The position numbers and the translations under genes were made by a program. A stretch of 37,953 bases of DNA from assembly GCA_945906915.1 (NCBI GenBank), contig CAMDSI010000003.1, positions 1 to 37,953 on the forward strand, read 5' to 3'. Source of the stretch: Spirosoma fluviale. Lineage in GTDB: Bacteria; Bacteroidota; Bacteroidia; Cytophagales; Spirosomataceae. The notes under the pieces were generated by a model that ran no database searches, was not told where the DNA came from, and was given only the letters and a program-made list of their open reading frames with translations. Shown piece by piece: positions 35,077 to 37,953 of this stretch (within the stretch, counting starts at the first letter, position 1; every line of letters starts with the position of its first letter).

Positions 35077-35923
35077 CCTTTTCAATTAAGGACCTGATTT
35101 GACCTTCTGGATCTTGTGAGAATTCCTGCGTAATTCGATTCGCTAAAATAGCATTCAACGAAATCATTTCGTGTCCCATCGCACCAGCAAAAGCATAATA
35201 AGCCGCTGTCTCCATTTCAATGTTGGTGATTTCTTGCTCCCCTAATTTAGCCGCGGCTACTTTTGACAGAAAATCAGGTCTAATCGAATGCATCCGTATC
35301 GTTCGTCCCTGTGGCGCATAAAAACCTGGAGCGGTTAATGTTATGCCTTGGTAAGCATTCAATGAGGCAAATTGAGATAAAAGGGAAGCACTAGCACTTG
35401 CCGCATAAAGTGGCAAAGGGTAATCAATGGCTTTTGTCCATCGCGCCAGGACTTCTTCTGGCATAGACTGTGCCGAATCAAAGCCGTAAAACTGAGCCAA
35501 ATTATCAAAGCCTATCGCAGCTGTAGAAACTAAAATTGAATCCACGGGAATGTGCGCCTGAATACTTCCTGAGGTACCTATTCGAATTAAATGGAGGGAT
35601 CTTTTCTCTGCTTTTTCTGTCCGCGTTATAAAATCAATATTAACCAAAGCATCTAATTCATTCATCACAATCTCCACATTATCCGCCCCAATACCACTGG
35701 ATACTACCGCGATTCGTTTACCACCTAACAGGCCTAAATGCGTTACAAACTCCCGTTTTTGAATTTTCTCAGTCACCTCATCGAAATAGTGAGACACCGT
35801 AGGAACGCGCTCAGGATCCCCTACAAGAATAAGGGTATCTGGAATTTGATCAGGTCGTAAGTTCAAATGATAGGAACTACCATCCGGATTTATAATTAAG
35901 TCAGTGGGAGAGAAATAGGTCAT
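35042..35923 (-). CDS. Nucleoside phosphorylase (uridine phosphorylase-like)
   Basis: MTYFSPTDLIINPDGSSYHLNLRPDQIPDTLILVGDPERVPTVSHYFD; LIRIGTSGSIQ; NIEMETAAYYAFAGAMGH; start ATG 35923 likely (ORF extends to 35962). Confidence 0.88.
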   Translation of the reverse strand: MTYFSPTDLIINPDGSSYHLNLRPDQIPDTLILVGDPERVPTVSHYFDEVTEKIQKREFVTHLGLLGGKRIAVVSSGIGADNVEIVMNELDALVNIDFITRTEKAEKRSLHLIRIGTSGSIQAHIPVDSILVSTAAIGFDNLAQFYGFDSAQSMPEEVLARWTKAIDYPLPLYAASASASLLSQFASLNAYQGITLTAPGFYAPQGRTIRMHSIRPDFLSKVAAAKLGEQEITNIEMETAAYYAFAGAMGHEMISLNAILANRITQEFSQDPEGQIRSLIEKAIGIIASQNRP

Positions 35924-35964
35924 GCGCAAATTTATTGATAATTTTCCAATGTAATTAGCCATTC

Positions 35965-36405
35965 ATGAAAAGCACCAAATCCGAAATACATCTGAAACTA
36001 CGTTCTATTTTGGAAAAATCCCTAGAAGAGGCTCGTAGAGAGTATATTTTGGCCAAAGAATCCCGCGATTCTGATACAAAAAGTAGTGCCGGAGATAAAT
36101 TTGAAACGGGTCGCGAAATGATGCAAAGGGAGATGGATAAGTTAAGTGCTTTGGTAGATAATACGCTTAATTCCATAGCTAAATTAGACCGACTAACCGA
36201 TTTACCTGCTGCGGCGGTTATATCGGAGGGCAGTTTAGTAATAACAGATCAAGAAACGTATTATATATCCATTGGATATGGCAAGTTAGATGCTGTTTAT
36301 GCCATTTCTATCGAGTCACCACTCGGAGTAGAATTAAAAGGAAAAAGAGTAGCGGAGTGCATCGAAATGCGCGGCCGAAAAATCACAATAAAATCCATCT
36401 TATGA
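35965..36405 (+). CDS. GreA/B C-terminal-like protein with N-terminal coiled coil
   Basis: 146 aa; KSSAGDKFETGREMMQREMDKL, ESPLGVELKGKRVAECIE. Confidence 0.65.
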   Translation: MKSTKSEIHLKLRSILEKSLEEARREYILAKESRDSDTKSSAGDKFETGREMMQREMDKLSALVDNTLNSIAKLDRLTDLPAAAVISEGSLVITDQETYYISIGYGKLDAVYAISIESPLGVELKGKRVAECIEMRGRKITIKSIL

Positions 36406-36728
36406 AAAATGCGCACTATTTCTATCTTTTACTTTCCTTAGTAGGAGGCAGTTTCACCTTTTACTTTGTGTATGAAGGGATGATGCTAAACAAGGGGAAA
36501 TTCGATGTAATTGATTTTGTCCAAAGCACTTGGACATCAAACCCCTATGCTAAAAGTTTAAGCTGTGATTTTTGGACAGGAGCCATAGCAGGTACCTTTT
36601 TTATACTGATAGAGGGATTGCGTATTAAAATCAAATACCTGTATCTTTATTTATTAGCAACTGTTTTAATCGGATTTGCCTTTGCATTCCCTTTATTTTT
36701 ATTTGCTAGACACCGTCAATTAGCCTAA
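36402..36728 (+). CDS. DUF2834-like small membrane protein
   Basis: MKNAHYFYLLLSLVGGSFTFYFVYEG...; three hydrophobic segments; ATGA overlap with the upstream stop. Confidence 0.65.
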   Translation: MKNAHYFYLLLSLVGGSFTFYFVYEGMMLNKGKFDVIDFVQSTWTSNPYAKSLSCDFWTGAIAGTFFILIEGLRIKIKYLYLYLLATVLIGFAFAFPLFLFARHRQLA

Positions 36729-36736
36729 TATATTAT

Positions 36737-37087
36737 ATGGAAGAATACATTTTGACCTTTCCGGAGGCCACACAAAAGATTTTAATCGAAGTACGTGATG
36801 CCATTCGCTCTGTCGTGCCGGAAGAAACGGAGGAAACGATGTCTTATGACATGCCTACCTTCAAATTAAATGGAAATCTGATACATTTTGCAGCTTGGAA
36901 TAACCATTTAGGCTTTTACCCCACACCGAGTGGAATCAAAAATTTTGTTCAAGAATTAGCTCCTTATGAAGGGTCGAAAGGTGCCATTAAGTTCCCATAT
37001 CACTCGCCTATGCCTTTGGAACTAATAAAAGAGATTACCATTTTTCGAGTTCAAGAGAATTTAACTAAAAAGAAAAAAGACTCATGA
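36737..37087 (+). CDS. DUF1801 / YdhG-like protein
   Basis: 116 aa; MSYDMPTFKLNGNLIHFAAWNNHLGFYPTPSGI, GAIKFPYHSPMPLELI. Confidence 0.85.
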   Translation: MEEYILTFPEATQKILIEVRDAIRSVVPEETEETMSYDMPTFKLNGNLIHFAAWNNHLGFYPTPSGIKNFVQELAPYEGSKGAIKFPYHSPMPLELIKEITIFRVQENLTKKKKDS

Positions 37088-37953
37088 TTGAGCCTTTTTT
37101 TGTTTTTCGATCTTTTCTGTTCGTTTAAAAGATTTAAATCCTAGTTCCGGCGAATACCCTACCGATTGTTTGGAATAATATCCTTTGTCATTGTATGGCC
37201 GTTTTCTAGGATGTTCTTTACATTCCGATGAACAAGCACCTTCCATTTCTTTTAGACAAGCCGGGCAAATCGCTAAATGCTCATTGCATTCTGGATTTGC
37301 ACAATTGACCATATGATCTGATTTTGTTTGGCATACATGACAGGTAGAAACAACTTCCGGATTAATGGAATTAACAGCGGTGGCCACCCGGTTATCGAAT
37401 ACATAGCAAGAACCGTCAAAATCCTCGCCACCTTCTTCTAATCCATATTTAATAATGCCACCATGCAATTGATAGACATCTTTAAACCCTTTTTCTAATA
37501 AATAGGCAGATGCCTTCTCGCATTTAATTCCTCCGGTACAATACGTAATTACTTTTTTATCTTTCAAATGTTCAATCTCTTGCATATGATCGGGCAAATC
37601 ACGCAGATTTTCCATGTCAAAAGTATAAGCCCCTTTAAAGCGACCTAATTCGTGTTCATAGTTCGAACGCATATCGACTAAAACTACATCAGGATCATTT
37701 TTCAGTAATTGCTTAAATTCTTTCGGCTTCAAATGCTTCCCGGTTCTGACGCGAGGATCAACTCCTAAATCCGAATGGACAATTTCATTCTTCACCCTCA
37801 CGTGAAGCTTATTAAATGTATGGGCTTCGTGGTAATCAATTTTGAAGTCAAAATCGGAACCAGCAAAAATCGGATCAGATTCCAGCCATTGCATATACGT
37901 ATCGCAATCTGCTTTTAGCCCTGAAACAGTTCCATTCAAACCTTCTTCAGCAA
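37082..37953 (-). CDS. trhO: Rhodanese-family tRNA uridine(34) hydroxylase TrhO/YceA (5' end beyond window)
   Basis: In-frame codons reach the window edge (AEEGLNGTVSG); DMRSNYEHELGRFKGA, TYCTGGIKCEKASAYLLEKGF; Cys-rich C-terminus. Confidence 0.92.
   Translation of the reverse strand, partial: AEEGLNGTVSGLKADCDTYMQWLESDPIFAGSDFDFKIDYHEAHTFNKLHVRVKNEIVHSDLGVDPRVRTGKHLKPKEFKQLLKNDPDVVLVDMRSNYEHELGRFKGAYTFDMENLRDLPDHMQEIEHLKDKKVITYCTGGIKCEKASAYLLEKGFKDVYQLHGGIIKYGLEEGGEDFDGSCYVFDNRVATAVNSINPEVVSTCHVCQTKSDHMVNCANPECNEHLAICPACLKEMEGACSSECKEHPRKRPYNDKGYYSKQSVGYSPELGFKSFKRTEKIEKQKKAQS

Noticed and set aside
37937-37939. TTG as start of the TrhO protein
   Set aside because: Upstream codons to the window edge read AEEG in frame, matching the family's EEGLNGT; the gene simply continues outside the window.
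1-37953. CRISPR arrays, tRNA/rRNA genes, IS elements, prophage, toxin-antitoxin or defence genes
   Set aside because: Looked for repeat-spacer periodicity, cloverleaf-like sequences, transposase/integrase motifs and defence families; none seen.

Overview
This window looks like an ordinary, gene-dense chromosomal segment from a member of the Bacteroidota, probably a gliding Cytophagales-type bacterium. The evidence is gldC, a DUF5686 outer-membrane protein, Bacteroidota-type promoters (TTG/TTTG-N19-20-TAnnTTTG) and low GC. About 33 protein-coding genes are supported. I see no rRNA, tRNA, CRISPR, phage or IS element. Two genes run off the window edges: DUF5686 at the left, which is missing from the ORF track, and trhO/yceA at the right, whose listed start is an internal TTG. 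The central theme is a nitrogen-assimilation locus: outer-membrane porin, Amt, mtaB, then divergent GSII and GSIII, then an acidic unknown ORF. No PII/GlnK gene is visible. The strongest non-coding signals are: (1) three gapless tandem imperfect repeats with an exact 52-bp period, ending a few bp upstream of the predicted promoter of the porin-amt operon; and (2) two composite intergenic elements, at about 11.5-11.7 kb and 14.5-14.66 kb, in which inverted arrays of degenerate heptamers flank small GC-rich terminator hairpins, one array running into the mtaB stop codon. Other items of note are a PTPS-FolE-SDR cluster suggesting tetrahydrobiopterin-type pterin synthesis, an SDR lacking the canonical catalytic Ser/Tyr, a GH109-like oxidoreductase paired with a FucP-type transporter, a trxA terminator encoded inside the opposing gene, several overlapping convergent genes, and possible leaderless promoters. 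I did not find a clear new defence or mobile system. The best candidates for something undescribed are the 52-bp regulatory array and the heptamer-hairpin elements. All family calls are from reading the sequence, with no database search.
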